DNA of 45,846 nucleotides from C00003060 sp964440795. GTDB lineage: Bacteria > Desulfobacterota > Desulfobacteria > Desulfobacterales > C00003060. The position numbers and the translations under genes were made by a program. Below are positions 1 to 8,824 of this stretch, in pieces. The stretch covers positions 1-45,846 of the forward strand of contig CAYTTQ010000010.1 of the NCBI GenBank assembly GCA_964440795.1. Reading direction: 5' to 3'. The number at the start of each line of letters is the position of its first letter. The first letter of the stretch is position 1. A model generated the notes under the pieces. That model did not search any database. It was given only the letters and a program-made list of their open reading frames with translations, and was not told the DNA's origin.

Positions 1-123
1 ACGGGCGGAAGCCGAGATGGCAAAATGTGAAGTTATTTTTGCGCGAGCCCTAAGTCCCTTTGTTTACAACCATTTTGGATAAGACAACCGAAGTACTATT
101 AGGGTCGGAAGAGGAGATAACGA

Positions 124-957
124 GTGATCGGAACTGCCATTCCGTATGCCGTCTTGGGAGGCCTGGCGACGTATGCCGTCATGGTCGAACGACATATCGT
201 CCTTATAAACAATTATCGGATTCCCGTACCCAACCTGCCGAGCGAGTTTAACGGTTTCAAAATCGCCCACTTGACCGACCTGCATTGCGGCTTCCTGGTT
301 TCTTTGGAGGCGGTGGAAAATGTGGTGCAAAGAACGAACCGTCTGGCCCCCGACATCATCGTCTGCACCGGGGACTACGTCCGGGAGAGGAAAAGCAGGA
401 GGAAAGTGGATCAGGTCTGGCCGGTTCTTTCCGAACTCAAGGCCGAAAATGGGGTCTTCTCCGTATTGGGTAATCACGACCATTGGGCCGATACGGACCG
501 GTCGCTCTATTGGCTGGAGAAAACGGGGCAGAATTTACGCGGCAAGGTCAAGAGTATTGAACGCAGCGGAAAGCGAATCTGGTTGGCAGGCGGCGGCGAT
601 CTTTGGGAAGATCATATAGAATTCGACGGCCTGCTTCAAGACGTTCCGGAAAAAGACTGTCGGATCGTCTTGGCACACAATCCGGATAGCGCCGACTCCG
701 AGTTCAATACGCGCATTGACCTAATGATATCGGGACACACCCACGGCGGCCAAGTCAACCTACCATTTGTGGGATCTCCATTTTTATCTATAAAAAACAA
801 GAGCTATACGAGCGGACTTGCCAGGTCCAAGAAAGACCACCCGGTTTTCATATCCAAGGGGATTGGGTGGGGATTCTATCCTGCAAGATTCAACTGTTTC
901 CCGGAGATAGCCGTACTTGAGCTCGTATGCCGGACCAACGGCTCAAGGGTTCAATAG
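124..957 (+). CDS. Metallophosphoesterase, YkuE/YaeI-like
   Basis: A 277-residue calcineurin-like metallophosphoesterase. The metal-ligand motifs appear in family order: DLHCG near residue 57, GDYV near 80, GNHDHW near 116, AHNPD near 187 and GHTHGGQ near 204. The first ~20 residues are hydrophobic and could anchor the protein at the inner membrane, as in YkuE/YaeI relatives, some of which cleave UDP-2,3-diacylglucosamine or other phosphoesters; the substrate here cannot be read from sequence. The GTG start is chosen because an AGGAG element lies 8 bases upstream and the hydrophobic leader begins there. It is followed at short distance by the PA2779/PA2778-type pair on the same strand. Complete; family confident, substrate unknown. 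Confidence 0.88.
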   Translation: MIGTAIPYAVLGGLATYAVMVERHIVLINNYRIPVPNLPSEFNGFKIAHLTDLHCGFLVSLEAVENVVQRTNRLAPDIIVCTGDYVRERKSRRKVDQVWPVLSELKAENGVFSVLGNHDHWADTDRSLYWLEKTGQNLRGKVKSIERSGKRIWLAGGGDLWEDHIEFDGLLQDVPEKDCRIVLAHNPDSADSEFNTRIDLMISGHTHGGQVNLPFVGSPFLSIKNKSYTSGLARSKKDHPVFISKGIGWGFYPARFNCFPEIAVLELVCRTNGSRVQ

Positions 958-1001
958 GTGACTCTACTTTGACCAGCTGTTTGCTATAAGGGGGGTGCAT
1001 T

Positions 1002-1421
1002 ATGAAAAAATTTCGAAGCAATCTTAGGCCGGTAAGTGTTGTTTTAACAATTTGCATGTTGTGCTTGAGTGTTCCATACAAACCATGTGCGGCAGCCTTA
1101 ATTGGCACGGAAACAATCCTAGACGTAGCTGATGCGAAACACGCCCGAAAAAACATAAAGGAAATTCTAACACGTGAAGATGTAAAGCGGGCGCTGGAAA
1201 ACCAGGGCATTAGTCTGAAAGAAGCCACCGCAAGAGTTGATGCGTTGACTGCCAGGGAAGTGATGGCACTTGAAAAAAGGCTCGAAGAACTCCCTGCCGG
1301 AGGTGATGCTCTTGGGACTGTGGTATTTGCCGCGTTATTCGTTTTCGTTGTTCTGCTGGTTACGGACATATTGGGCCATACCGACGTTTTCCCATTTGTC
1401 ACCAAGACAGCATCCGAGTAA
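1002..1421 (+). CDS. PA2779-family small membrane protein
   Basis: A 139-residue protein with an N-terminal signal-like segment (residues 12-32, ending near CAA), a soluble helical middle and a second hydrophobic segment near residues 100-120 (VVFAALFVFVVLLVTDILG). The architecture matches the uncharacterised PA2779 family, whose members are usually encoded next to a PA2778-type C39-like peptidase, exactly as here: the next gene starts 2 bases after this stop. The middle contains residues like those of the family motif (ILTREDVKRALENQGI). A strong GGGGGGTG ribosome site precedes the ATG. Function unknown; the pairing suggests the two proteins act together at the cell envelope. Confidence 0.75.
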   Translation: MKKFRSNLRPVSVVLTICMLCLSVPYKPCAAALIGTETILDVADAKHARKNIKEILTREDVKRALENQGISLKEATARVDALTAREVMALEKRLEELPAGGDALGTVVFAALFVFVVLLVTDILGHTDVFPFVTKTASE

Positions 1422-1423
1422 CC

Positions 1424-2419
1424 ATGTTCCTCCCGGAAGATTGTGCTGACGACCTGCCGGAACAGGTTGGTTCCTTACAATGCGCGGTCTTTGTGCCGTT
1501 GGTGGTATTGTTGACTGTTCTGGCCGTTACCGTCAGTTCTTGTGCAACATTCTCTAAGCAACACTGGCCAAATCTTGCCTCATATAAGCCGAAGAGACAA
1601 GAGATAGATTCGGTACCATTTTTTCCGCAAAAAGCCTACCAGTGTGGCCCGTCAACGCTTGCGATGGTTTTGACCTGGAGCGGAATGCCGGTAGAACCTG
1701 ATGCAGTGGTTTCGAAGGTGTTTACACCTTCCAAGGAAGGAACACTTCAGCCTGCTATGATATCGGCGGCTCGTCGGTATGCCAGGATTGCGTATCCCAT
1801 TTCCGGGGCCGAAGAAATGCTGGTGGAAGTTGCTGCCGAACATCCGGTGATAGTACTGCAAAACCTCGGACTTTCTTGGTTTCCAAAGTGGCACTACTCA
1901 GTCGTTGTGGCATATAACCTGGAAGACCGCACCGTAACGCTTCACTCAGGGACAACACGGAACAAACGGATGCCTTTACCGGTTTTTGATAAGACATGGG
2001 CTCGCAGTAATCGGTGGGGACTATTGGTTCTCAGCCCGGACGATTTGCCGGCGACCGCTAGTGAGGACCGGTTTGTTTCAGCAGTTCTGGGCTTGGAAAG
2101 AGCCAAGCAATGGCATGCCGCGGTTGAAGGTTACAAGGCGGCACTAAATCGTTGGCCCGGCAGCTTCGGTGCCCTCATGGGGCTGGGAAACAGTTATTAT
2201 GCACGGGGCGAAAAAGTTTGTGCTGCAGATACTTTCCGGCTTGCAACTGAACGGTTTCCGACCGAGGGTTCAGCCTTTAATAACTTAGCACAGGTCCTCT
2301 GGGAGCAGGATGAGTGTAAAAAGGCGTTGGCGGCTGCCAAAAGAGCAGTTGCCATAGGAGGACCATTGTCACATGTTTATAGAAAGACGCTTGAGCAAAT
2401 ACAAAAAGGCAGGCCGTAA
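1424..2419 (+). CDS. PA2778-family C39-like cysteine peptidase with TPR tail (putative lipoprotein)
   Basis: A 331-residue protein with three parts. The N-terminus (about 20-40) is hydrophobic and ends in a lipobox-like VSSC, so it is probably lipidated and anchored. Residues ~60-205 are a C39-like papain-fold domain: the active-site region is QCGPSTLAM with the likely catalytic cysteine near residue 73, and a histidine follows in the segment KWHYSVVVAYN. The C-terminal ~110 residues form tetratricopeptide-like helices (GALMGLGNSYYARGEK, AFNNLAQVLWEQDECKKAL). This is the PA2778 layout. No good ribosome site precedes the ATG, which lies 2 bases after the upstream stop, so translational coupling is likely. 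Substrate unknown. Confidence 0.78.
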   Translation: MFLPEDCADDLPEQVGSLQCAVFVPLVVLLTVLAVTVSSCATFSKQHWPNLASYKPKRQEIDSVPFFPQKAYQCGPSTLAMVLTWSGMPVEPDAVVSKVFTPSKEGTLQPAMISAARRYARIAYPISGAEEMLVEVAAEHPVIVLQNLGLSWFPKWHYSVVVAYNLEDRTVTLHSGTTRNKRMPLPVFDKTWARSNRWGLLVLSPDDLPATASEDRFVSAVLGLERAKQWHAAVEGYKAALNRWPGSFGALMGLGNSYYARGEKVCAADTFRLATERFPTEGSAFNNLAQVLWEQDECKKALAAAKRAVAIGGPLSHVYRKTLEQIQKGRP

Positions 2420-2505
2420 CCTGCATTTGGTCTGCTGGGTTAAAAGAGAGAATCCGTGTGGAAGATTGAGTACGCTCGAAAGCAGCGGACAGTCTTTCTT
2501 TCCGC

Positions 2506-2533
2506 CCACTGTCCACTGATCCCTGACCACTGA
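2506..2533. repeat. Degenerate CACTG(A/T)CC simple-sequence run
   Basis: A short run of imperfect 7-8 base units (CACTGTC, CACTGATC, CCTGACC, CACTGAC). It interrupts the reading frame that follows HepT on the minus strand and probably marks the point where that gene was cut. I have seen similar CACTGA-type filler between genes of other deltaproteobacteria; that is memory, not a search. Confidence 0.5.
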
Positions 2534-2534
2534 C

Positions 2535-2696
2535 ATAATGAGCGAGCAGATCGCGCAGACGACCAGCGGCCGCGGTCTCGTCGGGATGCAGTCCGAATAC
2601 GCCTGTGAGCCGGCCTTCGACGTCCTCGGTCAACCTGCGCCTGCACGCGCTGACCGTTCTCGCCAGCAGATTGCGGGTTTCTTTGTCGAAGGCCAC
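2535..2696 (-). pseudogene. Truncated N-terminal fragment, possibly of a large DNA methyltransferase
   Basis: A minus-strand frame starts with GTG four bases beyond the HepT stop, in the same frame as hepT and with AGAGG about 9 bases upstream, so it was evidently the next gene of that operon. About 54 residues look like real protein (MAFDKETRNLLARTV..., LTGVFGLHPDETAA); after that the frame runs into CACTGA-type simple sequence and the remaining open frame (to 2277, inside the PA2778-type gene) is not credible coding sequence. The opening residues remind me of the N-termini of large Eco57I/PglX-like DNA methyltransferases, but this is a weak, memory-based resemblance. Best read as a decayed remnant of a defence gene. 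Confidence 0.4.
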
Positions 2697-2699
2697 CGG

Positions 2700-3053
2700 T
2701 CAATCCTCTTCATCGAGTTGTTTTTTCAGCGTTTCCAACCCGGACCGAAGATCGGGAACATTTTTCGTAACCGTTTCCCATACGATGCGGGTGTTGACGC
2801 CGAAATATTCATGAACCACGACATTGCGCATCCCGCGCATTTCCGGCCAGGGAATTGCGGGGGCCGTGGAAGAGATATCTTCGGGCACATGGGAGGCGGC
2901 CTCGCCGATGATCGTCAATTGCCGAACGACCGCATCGATGGTTTTGTCGTCTTTCACAAAATCCTCGAAGGTCATCCCTTCCGTATATCGGTCGATTTTT
3001 CCCGCGGCGTCCAGCATGTCCTGAATACGGAATTTCCAATGTCTATGCGACAT
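2700..3053 (-). CDS. hepT: HepT-family RNase toxin (HEPN domain)
   Basis: A 117-residue HEPN-domain protein of the HepT (DUF86) family, the toxin of MntA-HepT pairs. The catalytic signature R-x4-H-x-Y is present as RNVVVHEYFGV near residue 80; the rest is helical (HWKFRIQDMLDAAGKIDRY at the N-terminus, IGEAASHVPEDI in the middle). The start overlaps the end of mntA by 11 bases, the usual arrangement. In characterised pairs the toxin degrades RNA and is silenced by AMP groups that MntA attaches to the tyrosine of the HEPN motif; that tyrosine is present. Complete. Confidence 0.9.
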   Translation of the reverse strand: MSHRHWKFRIQDMLDAAGKIDRYTEGMTFEDFVKDDKTIDAVVRQLTIIGEAASHVPEDISSTAPAIPWPEMRGMRNVVVHEYFGVNTRIVWETVTKNVPDLRSGLETLKKQLDEED

Positions 3054-3339
3054 GATGCGCCTCCCGTAAAATATCGTTTTTCAAAGCCGGGTGAAGCGCG
3101 TCCGGCGTGGCCAAATCCACCGGCATGCCGAGCAGGTCGCCCAGCGCATTCTTGAGCCTGACGAACTCGAACAAGCCGATCCGGGCATCCGGATCGAATT
3201 CCACGAGGATGTCCACATCGCTGCCCGGCCGCGCTGCGTCCCGCACGACGGAGCCGAATACGGAAATGGACTTGACAGAGAACTTTTCCAGCAACGCACG
3301 ATTCCCTTTTATCCTGGCGATAATTTGTTGTTTATTCAT
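3043..3339 (-). CDS. mntA: MntA-type minimal nucleotidyltransferase antitoxin
   Basis: A 98-residue minimal nucleotidyltransferase. The defining GSx10DxD motif is present: GSVVRDAARPGSDVDILVEF near residues 30-49, giving the two catalytic aspartates, and a third acidic site follows in MPVDLATPD near residue 75. In this family MntA transfers AMP to the HepT toxin and so neutralises it. It is the first gene of a two-gene minus-strand operon and overlaps hepT. The ATG is preceded by a GGAGAGAGG stretch. Complete and apparently functional, which makes the decayed downstream gene stand out. Confidence 0.9.
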   Translation of the reverse strand: MNKQQIIARIKGNRALLEKFSVKSISVFGSVVRDAARPGSDVDILVEFDPDARIGLFEFVRLKNALGDLLGMPVDLATPDALHPALKNDILREAHHVA

Positions 3340-3381
3340 GACACCCTCTCTCCTCTTTGCCGACCGATCACTTTCACCCGT

Positions 3382-5043
3382 TTACCCGCCTCGAGAGGAA
3401 AACTTGAGATGCGACCCCATTATTTTGTAGCGGGTAACTATGGTTGGTGGTTGGATGCAGTCGCCGAAAATATCCCGCTTTAATTTCCAGCGAAACGCCA
3501 AGGCCCGAATGACAAGGCGCCTAAGTCTTTCTTTGAGTACCGGCTTACCGAAACAAGATGTTATTTTTCGATCCAAAGCGATCGCCCGTTTTCTTTCCGT
3601 TTCGTTAACGGCATACTTTGCTAAAAGAGGTAAAATACTAGAATACTCGATCGTTCGATGCCGGAACTGTTCCATCCTTGATTCGAGGCAGGCATCCCGA
3701 TCGGGAAGCTTTGCCAAGTGGCGGTATCCACGGAAAACGGTTTCCACAACGCGACACATTGAACTGGAGTTAACTTCATAGTCTTTGCGAAAGGCCGACA
3801 TAAGCCATTTTTCCGCAGAATTACCTGGAAACGCTGGATGATTGTAGGTCAGATATTTTTGCCCATGCCATTCTTCATAAGGGAGATCTTCGCGAAGGAT
3901 GCCCCGCTTTTTGTGATCCTGATAAAGGGCCGTGACCGGTAAAGGGGTCAGCAACATGAATTGAACGAGGTCTGCTTCCAGATCGACCATGAAATCGATG
4001 TCTGTTTGTATGTTATCTGGTGTATGATGTTCCTGACATAATATGCCCGAGGCCAGTACAATGATGCCACGATCTCGAAGTGCTTTTGTAAGAGCCTTGG
4101 CATCCACGCCTTTGTTTTTTTCAAAGTTTCCCTTGGTACTGGAAGCCTCAAAACCGACCCAGACGAAATTAACTCCCAAACGTACGAGGTTGTCCAAACC
4201 GAATTTCGTTATTGCTTCCGCTGACGAAAAAATGTGAAAGGTGAAAAACCGTTCCGTTTTTTCCATCTCCGAAAGCAGGGCCATGGAACGTTCCCGGTCT
4301 TTGAGAAAGTTTTCATCCATCACAAAGAACTCATCGATGCCCCGTTCATCTGCAATCCTTTTTGCTGTCTCAAAGGTATGTTTGCCTGTAGTCAGAAAGG
4401 GAGTATATTCACGGCCGAAGAAATGGGTGGTGCTGCAAAACTTACAACCGTTCACACACCCCACACCGGGGACCAGCAAGTTTGCCCCAACGCCGGGAAA
4501 GGGGACCCCAAAAGCAGCCTGGCGTTCAGAAATAGAAAGGGTAGGATGGATAATGGGCGCATTGGGGTTTTGGCCTAAAAAATTCCGTAACCAACGAATA
4601 CCTTCTCCTTTAACGACATGGTCGCATTCAAGCAGACGCTCCACCCTCTCGATGGCCGCCCCGTGACCTCCAATGATGATCGTGGACGCAGGAGATATTT
4701 TTCTCGTGAGGCGCGTCATTTCCTTCGCCTTGATAAAATTCGGCGTGATAAAGGAAATGCCCACAACATCGTAACCTTTTTCCAGCTCTTTCATAAAACG
4801 TTTCCGGCTAGGGAAGTCCAAAATGGTCACATCCGCCTTGATATTGGCTGCTAGAAAATAGAGCCCAAAAGAGCGGTGCTGAAAGCGCCAGGAGCCCATT
4901 TCTTGTGCTTTTGTGACCTGGTTATGAAACAGCTCCATGATGTTTTCTTTGCGACCATGGGCGTCGTCTACACCAAAAGGGCCAAATACACCGGATAGCA
5001 GAATGCGTTTGATTGGCTTTTCAGGATGGTTTATGGGGTACAT
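3382..5043 (-). CDS. B12-binding-domain radical SAM protein
   Basis: A 553-residue radical SAM enzyme with an N-terminal cobalamin-binding-like Rossmann region (about 25-140; ADVTILDF, YDVVGISFITPNF, IIIGGHGA) and a radical SAM core with the [4Fe-4S] motif CVNGCKFC (Cys 196, 200, 203). The order resembles class B methylases and related enzymes with unknown targets. An upstream in-frame ATG at 5256 would add 71 residues without family-like sequence and would run into the tRNA terminator; the ATG at 5043 has GAGG 7 bases upstream and starts with a typical strand (IKRILLSGVFGPFG), so it is preferred. The C-terminal ~120 residues are helical and basic. Monocistronic. Substrate unknown. Confidence 0.82.
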   Translation of the reverse strand: MYPINHPEKPIKRILLSGVFGPFGVDDAHGRKENIMELFHNQVTKAQEMGSWRFQHRSFGLYFLAANIKADVTILDFPSRKRFMKELEKGYDVVGISFITPNFIKAKEMTRLTRKISPASTIIIGGHGAAIERVERLLECDHVVKGEGIRWLRNFLGQNPNAPIIHPTLSISERQAAFGVPFPGVGANLLVPGVGCVNGCKFCSTTHFFGREYTPFLTTGKHTFETAKRIADERGIDEFFVMDENFLKDRERSMALLSEMEKTERFFTFHIFSSAEAITKFGLDNLVRLGVNFVWVGFEASSTKGNFEKNKGVDAKALTKALRDRGIIVLASGILCQEHHTPDNIQTDIDFMVDLEADLVQFMLLTPLPVTALYQDHKKRGILREDLPYEEWHGQKYLTYNHPAFPGNSAEKWLMSAFRKDYEVNSSSMCRVVETVFRGYRHLAKLPDRDACLESRMEQFRHRTIEYSSILPLLAKYAVNETERKRAIALDRKITSCFGKPVLKERLRRLVIRALAFRWKLKRDIFGDCIQPPTIVTRYKIMGSHLKFSSRGG

Positions 5044-5254
5044 TAGGAGTCCTCGTTTCCACGGGATAAAAGAGTCGATATCACTTGCTTTTCGCCCATC
5101 AACCGGCTTTTTATCCCCCCCAAAAAAAACCTGGATTGCATTCCAGGGCTCACACTTTTTTTCCCAGGGACTATTACTAGCGTTTTTACCTGAACAACCA
5201 GTTAGTGTCAATGTAATCGGTTTTGCCGCCAGTTGTAGATTCCCACGCTGTGAC

Positions 5255-5289
5255 AAAAAAGAAGGGGCTCTCCGATCAAAGAGCCCCTC
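5255..5289 (-). terminator. Rho-independent terminator of tRNA-Pro
   Basis: Perfect 9-bp stem, 5263-5271 against 5280-5288 (AGGGGCTCT/AGAGCCCCT), loop of 8, followed on the minus strand by TTCTTTTTT. It lies about 30 bases beyond the 3' end of tRNA-Pro. Confidence 0.88.
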
Positions 5290-5316
5290 TATAAGATCTT
5301 GTAAATCTTATTTTAA

Positions 5317-5394
<78 letters not shown>

Positions 5395-5400
5395 ACTTTT

Positions 5401-5406
5401 ATTATA
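5401..5406 (-). promoter_or_regulatory. -10 box for tRNA-Pro
   Basis: Perfect TATAAT on the minus strand ending 6 bases before the tRNA 5' end. A poor -35 (TTAAAG) lies 17 bases upstream; a better TTGACA is present but 31 bases away, too far to pair with it. Confidence 0.5.
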
Positions 5407-5522
5407 TGTGAATCTTTCTAACACTTTAATCATCGGGTGTCAATATCCATTACGGCGACTCCAACCCCTCCATTTAACGCCTAATCTTTACATTACCAAA
5501 GGCAACGTGATAGCCTTAGACT

Positions 5523-6446
5523 ATGGGAAAGTCGCTCATCAAACCCCCCGCCCTCCAACAAGGAGACACCATCGGCGTTGCGGCCCCGGCCTCTCCGTTC
5601 GATGAAACCACCTTTAAACAAGGCGTCTACATCCTTGAATCGATGGGCTTTGTTGTAAAGGTCACCGAAGAGATTTTCAAAAAGGACGGGTATCTCGCAG
5701 GCTCGGACCGAGAAAGAGCGGGGCTGCTCATGGCCCTTTTTCAAGATACCGCCATACGGGCCATCTTTTGTGCGCGCGGGGGGTTCGGTTCCATGAAGAT
5801 TTTGCCCTTCCTGGACTTCAAAACTATCGCGGATAATCCCAAGATTCTGGTTGGATTCAGCGATATCACGGCCCTCGCGCTGGCCATCTATGATCGGTGC
5901 AACATGACATCCTTGCATGGCCCCCTGGTTACGACGCTCAAGCAAGGGTCACCCAAAACGGTGGAGGAATTGAAGTCGGCACTCTCAGCTCTTCGGCCTC
6001 CGGTATTAAAGCCGTCCATCCCCCGGGTCTTACAGGCCGGACAAGGCTCCGGGCCGGTTCTTGGCGGTAATCTGGCCACGCTGACGCACCTGATGGGAAC
6101 CCCCTATGAACCGTCCTTCGATGGGGCACTGCTCTTTCTGGAAGACCGTGGAGAACCCCTTTATCGCATTGATCGCATGTTATCGCAACTTCAGCTGGCC
6201 GGACGCCTGGACACAGTATCCGGCCTCATCCTCGGAACCTTTGAAGATTGTGGACATCCGGACGATGTCTACGATCTTTTCGCACAAACATTTGCCGAGA
6301 AGAACCTCCCCGTTCTGGGCGGATTCGATTTTGGCCATGGGCCGGAAAATGTCGCCCTTCCGATTGGGCCGGAGGCGACGCTGGACACGGATGAACGCAG
6401 CCTTCGGTTTAGAGAAAGCGCCCTTTGGGAGGCTGACGGATCGTGA
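5523..6446 (+). CDS. ldcA: LD-carboxypeptidase (peptidase S66)
   Basis: A 307-residue S66 serine peptidase, the enzyme that removes the terminal D-Ala from the cytoplasmic murein tetrapeptide during peptidoglycan recycling. Family landmarks are GDTIGVAAPASPFD at the N-terminus, CARGGFGSMKILP near residue 83, the nucleophile region VGFSDITAL near 108, the acidic segment LFLEDRGEPLYRIDRML near 205 and the catalytic histidine in DFGHGPENVALPIG near 275. Length is normal. No Shine-Dalgarno is visible before the ATG, so the start could lie elsewhere, but the first motif begins ~15 residues in, as expected. It overlaps the next gene by 4 bases (GTGA), so the two are co-translated. Confidence 0.9.
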   Translation: MGKSLIKPPALQQGDTIGVAAPASPFDETTFKQGVYILESMGFVVKVTEEIFKKDGYLAGSDRERAGLLMALFQDTAIRAIFCARGGFGSMKILPFLDFKTIADNPKILVGFSDITALALAIYDRCNMTSLHGPLVTTLKQGSPKTVEELKSALSALRPPVLKPSIPRVLQAGQGSGPVLGGNLATLTHLMGTPYEPSFDGALLFLEDRGEPLYRIDRMLSQLQLAGRLDTVSGLILGTFEDCGHPDDVYDLFAQTFAEKNLPVLGGFDFGHGPENVALPIGPEATLDTDERSLRFRESALWEADGS

Positions 6447-7516
6447 ACCGTGTGCGCCGTTGCATGCAGGAAGGTGTCGATGAGGCCGTGTTTCCCGGCG
6501 CGGTCCTTCTCGTGGCGGAACGAGGCGAAACCCTCTTTTTGGAGGCTTTCGGGTATGCGTGTCTTCGTCCAACCCGAAAAGCCATGACCGAAGAGACTGT
6601 CTTCGATCTCGCCTCCCTTACCAAGCCGCTCGCTACAACCTTATCCATTATGGTCCTCGTCGAGGCAGGCAAAATCCGACCGGATCAACCGCTGGGCGAT
6701 CTCATTGCCGACTTTTCGCCAACGGAGAAAAGAAACGTCACCCTGCGCCGGCTCCTTTCACACACTTCAGGGCTTCCCGCTTATCAACCTTATTACGAAA
6801 TGTTTAGGGACCTCGATCCCGGTCGGGTAAAAGCCACCCTTCACGAATATCTGCTTCGTGAACCGCTCGTCCATCCGCCCGGCACCGCTTGTCTTTACAG
6901 CGACCTGGGATTCATAATTTTGCAATGGGTCATCGAAACGACAACGGGCCTCCGTCTCGACGACTTTACGTCCCGAGCGGTATATGGGCCTCTCGGCATG
7001 GACGGCCTTTTCTTTAACCCCCTGCCATGGCACGAGGATACATCCTATGCAGCCACGGAAGACTGCCCTTGGCGGGGAAAGGTGCTGGAAGGCGAGGTTC
7101 ATGATGACAACGCCTACACAATGGGCGGTGTGGCGGGCCATGCGGGACTGTTCGGAACGGCGCAATCGGTTTATGGACTGTTGCTCCAACTACTCAACGT
7201 CTATCATGGCTTGCCCGGCAACGACCTGTTTCGTCCGGATACGGTCAGGACGTTTTTCAAACGCCAAACCCCGACAGAATCCTGGGCCCTCGGATTTGAC
7301 ACGCCCTCCCGACCGGATTCAAGCAGTGGTGCCTACTTTTCCGATCGAAGTGTGGGACACCTCGGGTTTACGGGCACGTCCTTCTGGATGGACCTGGACA
7401 GACGCATCATCGTGGTCCTGCTCACCAACCGGATCCATCCCGACCGAAATAACAACCGAATCAAGGCGTTCCGACCCCGCCTCCACGATACGGTTATGAA
7501 AAGCCTCGGCAAGTAA
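6443..7516 (+). CDS. Serine hydrolase, class C beta-lactamase/esterase fold
   Basis: A 357-residue penicillin-binding-protein-like serine hydrolase (COG1680 type). The catalytic SxxK is in LASLTKPLATT near residue 54, the tyrosine motif is YSDLGF near 151 (YSN-like), and the third motif is HLGFTGTSFW near 308. There is no signal peptide, so it acts in the cytoplasm or is exported atypically. It begins with GTG overlapping the ldcA stop; coupling to an LD-carboxypeptidase suggests muropeptide or amino-sugar peptide recycling, although relatives also include esterases and D-aminopeptidases. Complete. Confidence 0.82.
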   Translation: MNRVRRCMQEGVDEAVFPGAVLLVAERGETLFLEAFGYACLRPTRKAMTEETVFDLASLTKPLATTLSIMVLVEAGKIRPDQPLGDLIADFSPTEKRNVTLRRLLSHTSGLPAYQPYYEMFRDLDPGRVKATLHEYLLREPLVHPPGTACLYSDLGFIILQWVIETTTGLRLDDFTSRAVYGPLGMDGLFFNPLPWHEDTSYAATEDCPWRGKVLEGEVHDDNAYTMGGVAGHAGLFGTAQSVYGLLLQLLNVYHGLPGNDLFRPDTVRTFFKRQTPTESWALGFDTPSRPDSSSGAYFSDRSVGHLGFTGTSFWMDLDRRIIVVLLTNRIHPDRNNNRIKAFRPRLHDTVMKSLGK

Positions 7517-7567
7517 CAACCCTGCTTGCCAAATACCCGACAAAAATGCTATCAATCCGGCTACGTC

Positions 7568-8716
7568 ATGAAACCGGTACAAGAAGACCAGAAGCCCTTG
7601 AAGGACATTGAAGCACTTCGTAAAGAAGTCGACGACATCGATGAAGCGTTGGTTTCCCTCTTGGCCAAGCGCCAACAAGCGGTTGCTCGGATCGTTTCAC
7701 TCAAACGGGCACACGGAATCCCGGTCTATCATCCGGCCCGGGAAGAAGATCTCATCTCAAACAGACGCCGTCAAGCCCAAGAAGTGGGCCTGGAACCGGC
7801 CCACATAGAGGACCTCTATCGCCTCATTTTGCGACAATCACGGGTCAGACAAACCGCACATATGGCCCAAAAGGGCGTGCGGCCGGGCACCACGGTCCTG
7901 ATCGTCGGCGGCCGGGGAGAAATGGGTCGGTACTTCCGGCACTGGTTGGAAGCAGCCGGCTATACGGTCCGCACCTTGAACCGAGAGGACTGGGACCGGG
8001 TTGACGAGCGCTGCTCCGGCATTGATCTGGCCCTTGTCAGCGTCCCCATCGACGTGACCGCCGAGGTGATCACCCAGCTGGGCCCTCACCTGCCTCCGGA
8101 CTGTGTCCTGGCCGACATTACCAGCATTAAAAAACCCCCCATGGAAGCCATGCTCAAAGCCCACGAAGGTCCGGTGGTCGGCTTGCACCCCCTGTTCGGC
8201 CCTACGCCGTCGACAATGGACAAGCAAATCGTCGTGGTTACCCCGGGCAGAAACGAAACCGCCTGTCGCTGGGTTATCGATCAGTTCAGTGCCTGGGGCA
8301 GCATTACCATCCGTTCCGACGCCGAGGAACATGATAATATGATGGATATGGTTCAGGCCTTGCGTCACTTTGCCACCTTTACGTTCGGCCGGTTCCTCCA
8401 CAAGAAAGGTATCGACCTCCACCGCACTCTGGAATTTTCGAGTCCTATATACCGCCTGGAACTGGTGATGGTAGGCAGGCTTTTCGCTCAGGATCCGGCA
8501 CTGTATGCCGAAATTATATTCTCGTCGCCGGAACGGCGACAACTGCTCAGGGAATACGTTGAGTCCCTGAACCAGAATCTGGCCATGCTTGAAAACAGCG
8601 ACAAGGCGCGCTTTTGCACAGAATTCAAAAAAGTGGCCGACTGGTTTGCGTCCTTCAGTGAACAAGCCCTGCGGGAAAGTACTTATCTCATCGATAAACT
8701 CATCGAACGGTTCTAG
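7568..8716 (+). CDS. tyrA: Bifunctional chorismate mutase / prephenate dehydrogenase
   Basis: A 382-residue T-protein of tyrosine biosynthesis. Residues ~10-90 are an AroQ-type chorismate mutase (LRKEVDDIDEALVSLLAKRQ, with the later KRAHGIPVYHPAREE). Residues ~100-380 are the NAD-dependent prephenate dehydrogenase: Rossmann motif VLIVGGRGEMGRYF, then ALVSVPIDVT, LADITSIKKPP and GLHPLFGPTP with the conserved histidine. It converts chorismate to prephenate and then to 4-hydroxyphenylpyruvate. The ATG at 7568 places the mutase at the N-terminus as usual; a TTG at 7526 would only add 14 unconserved residues. Neither start has a clear ribosome site. Complete. Confidence 0.9.
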   Translation: MKPVQEDQKPLKDIEALRKEVDDIDEALVSLLAKRQQAVARIVSLKRAHGIPVYHPAREEDLISNRRRQAQEVGLEPAHIEDLYRLILRQSRVRQTAHMAQKGVRPGTTVLIVGGRGEMGRYFRHWLEAAGYTVRTLNREDWDRVDERCSGIDLALVSVPIDVTAEVITQLGPHLPPDCVLADITSIKKPPMEAMLKAHEGPVVGLHPLFGPTPSTMDKQIVVVTPGRNETACRWVIDQFSAWGSITIRSDAEEHDNMMDMVQALRHFATFTFGRFLHKKGIDLHRTLEFSSPIYRLELVMVGRLFAQDPALYAEIIFSSPERRQLLREYVESLNQNLAMLENSDKARFCTEFKKVADWFASFSEQALRESTYLIDKLIERF

Positions 8717-8782
8717 GTGCGTATCCGAAAGGCCTTCGATGTTGAAACCTGTGAGCGTAATAATCTGCACTTGAACGTAACA

Positions 8783-8795
8783 GCCGCCTTTGGCG
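8783..8795 (+). other. Small perfect hairpin CCGCC-TTT-GGCGG
   Basis: Five-bp inverted repeat with a TTT loop, 30 bases before the start of the HD-domain exonuclease gene. Two similar CCGCCTTT-type hairpins occur near 20566 and 26181. Confidence 0.4.
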
Positions 8796-8824
8796 GAATC
8801 AAAAACGAACCCGGGAGGCATACG

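Noticed and set aside
5044..5256. 71-residue N-terminal extension of the radical SAM protein
   Set aside because: No ribosome site, runs to the edge of the tRNA-Pro terminator, and lacks family sequence; the ATG at 5043 has a good site.
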